Shown here piece after piece: positions 32,904 through 34,059 of a stretch of DNA of 34,059 nt (position 1 is the first letter of the stretch; each line of letters begins with the position of its first letter). The notes under the pieces were generated by a model. That model ran no database searches, was not told the DNA's origin, and saw only the letters and a list, made by a program, of their open reading frames with translations. This DNA comes from Flavobacteriaceae bacterium (GTDB lineage: Bacteria > Bacteroidota > Bacteroidia > Flavobacteriales > Flavobacteriaceae), in contig CANFHX010000032.1 of NCBI GenBank assembly GCA_947446865.1, positions 1 to 34,059 of the forward strand. Direction: 5' to 3'. The position numbers were made by a program, and so were the translations under genes.

Positions 32904-33944
32904 TTAAACTAAATAGAAGAATGTAAATACAAATACCCAAACTAAATCAACAAAGTGCCAATAAAGTCCAACTTTTTCAATCATTTCATAAGACCTTCTT
33001 TTTTCATAAGTTCCTAATAATACATTGAAGAAAATAATGATATTGATCATCACTCCAGAGAATACGTGGAAACCGTGGAAACCAGTAATAAAGAAGAAGA
33101 AATCAGCAAATAATTTACTTCCATATTCGTTTCGTTCCAAGTTAGCACCCTCAACTACCAGACGAGCATCAGCTAATCTTTTTTCAGATTCTGCTCTTGT
33201 TAAAATAGTTTTATGTTTCGAATGAAACTGAAAATCGTTTAAAGTTGGATTAACACCCACAGCAGTTTTTGCAGTTTCTGCATCAAAAATAACTTCTGTA
33301 CGAATTAAATAATCTGGATGATTCTTGAAACCAGCTTGAATTTGCTCTACAGAATAAGTTGGCAAAGAACTTTCTTCCATAAACCATCTTCCTTTACTTC
33401 GAGTAAGTTGCTCTCTTTCTTTTGGAACACTAGTGTCAGCAACTTCTTCTAAAGCGATATGTTTCCCTTTAGCATCTACAAATTGAAGAATACTTCCTCC
33501 TTTAGTTTCAATCGCGCCATATTCACCATGGATAAAGTTTTTCCACTCCCATGCTTGCGACCCAACGAAGATTAAACCTCCGATAATGGTTAAAAACATA
33601 TAAAATGCTACTTTACCTTGTTTCATATGATGTCCAGCATCTACAGCTAATACCATAGTTACCGAAGAACCAATTAAAATAAAAGTCATTAATGCCACAT
33701 AATACATTGGCATGGAAACCCCATGTGCAAACGGAAAGTGTGTAAACACCTCATCGGCTAATGGCCATGTTTCAATAAATTTAAATCTTGAAAACCCGTA
33801 AGCAGCCAAGAAACCTGAAAAGGTTAATGCATCTGAAACGATGAAAAACCACATCATTAATTTTCCGTAACTTGCTTTTAATGGCTCATTGCCGCCATCC
33901 CAAGTTTTGCCTACAGTGTCTGTAGTAGTACCTTTCGATCCCAT
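32904..33944 (-). CDS. Cytochrome c oxidase subunit III
   Basis: 346 aa. MMWFFIVSDALTFSGFLAAY (31-50) and FFFITGFHGFHVFSG (282-296) with H290/H293 and the C-terminal GLYWHFVDLVWVFVFTFFYL identify subunit III. An extra soluble segment of about 135 residues (142-278) lies between two TM helices, making the protein longer than typical subunit III; I believe long loops occur in this phylum but cannot confirm. It is preceded by another subunit III gene. Confidence 0.92.
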   Translation of the reverse strand: MGSKGTTTDTVGKTWDGGNEPLKASYGKLMMWFFIVSDALTFSGFLAAYGFSRFKFIETWPLADEVFTHFPFAHGVSMPMYYVALMTFILIGSSVTMVLAVDAGHHMKQGKVAFYMFLTIIGGLIFVGSQAWEWKNFIHGEYGAIETKGGSILQFVDAKGKHIALEEVADTSVPKEREQLTRSKGRWFMEESSLPTYSVEQIQAGFKNHPDYLIRTEVIFDAETAKTAVGVNPTLNDFQFHSKHKTILTRAESEKRLADARLVVEGANLERNEYGSKLFADFFFFITGFHGFHVFSGVMINIIIFFNVLLGTYEKRRSYEMIEKVGLYWHFVDLVWVFVFTFFYLV

Positions 33945-33987
33945 AAAAAAGTTGTTGTTAAAAAGTTCCCAAATTTACATTTTTTTC

Positions 33988-34059
33988 TTATTTAAAGAAA
34001 TATAAAAACAAAAATAAATAAATCCACAAGAAATCAAGAAAGTGCCAATACATTGCACC
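33988..34059 (-). CDS. C-terminus of another oxidase subunit III (partial)
   Basis: The last 23 codons before a TAA read GAMYWHFLDFLWIYLFLFLY then FFK, the C-terminal signature of cytochrome oxidase subunit III (YWHFxDxxW). It is cut by the window edge. It lies 43 bases upstream of the complete subunit III gene, so two tandem subunit III genes are present. Confidence 0.85.
   Translation of the reverse strand, partial: GAMYWHFLDFLWIYLFLFLYFFK

Overview
The window reads as a chromosomal segment from a low-GC member of the Bacteroidota, most likely Flavobacterium or a close relative. The evidence is: repeated TAnnTTTG-type -7 promoter boxes, typical of this phylum; a caa3-type cytochrome oxidase cluster followed by SCO and DUF420 genes; an ABC-2 permease fused to an M1 peptidase; and rbfA followed by a LolC/E-like permease, dusB and lepA, all with flavobacterial-looking protein sequences. 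Genus assignment is from memory of protein families and was not tested by search.

Layout. 1-770: a palindrome-rich edge, a seven-copy 41-bp tandem repeat and a terminator. 772-4509 (-): a single-chain type IIG restriction-modification enzyme whose methyltransferase domain carries an in-frame IS200/RAYT-like HUH (Y1) domain of about 180 residues; three 20-bp REP-like palindromes of one family lie inside the same gene. 5009-5082 (-): a CAT-anticodon tRNA with its terminator. 5418-7652 (+): six small genes including a GH24 phage-type lysozyme, a 66-aa two-TM protein and a TM plus coiled-coil protein, which together resemble a holin/endolysin/spanin lysis set. 7818-14140: housekeeping genes (mce, rbfA, a permease, dusB, lepA) with a DUF5615/DUF433 toxin-antitoxin pair and repeat-rich intergenic DNA. 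14241-14771: a RelE/ParE-type toxin-antitoxin pair. 14775-16812 (-): an ECF sigma factor, a small membrane protein and two lipoproteins sharing a duplicated leader and signal peptide.

16912-21422 (-) is the most unusual gene group: a small protein, a CASTOR/POLLUX-like ion channel, a GLIC-like pentameric ligand-gated ion channel and a HGSNAT-like membrane acyltransferase, the last three tightly packed. A WYL-domain regulator is divergent from this group, and a 15-bp palindrome lies between two predicted promoters. 22580-28441 (-) holds a SemiSWEET-type transporter, a PfkB-family phosphofructokinase and an ABC exporter whose permease is fused to an M1 peptidase. 28608-30272 (+) holds thiL and an outer-membrane-like protein. 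30297-34059 (-) is the respiratory block: the end of one oxidase subunit III, a second subunit III, subunit IV, a terminator, then a cysteine-less SCO-like protein, SCO, a DUF420 protein and a small membrane protein.

The observations most worth following up are the HUH domain embedded in a restriction enzyme together with REP-like palindromes, and the regulated-looking operon of two ion channels and an acyltransferase. All functional statements rest on motif recognition by eye.
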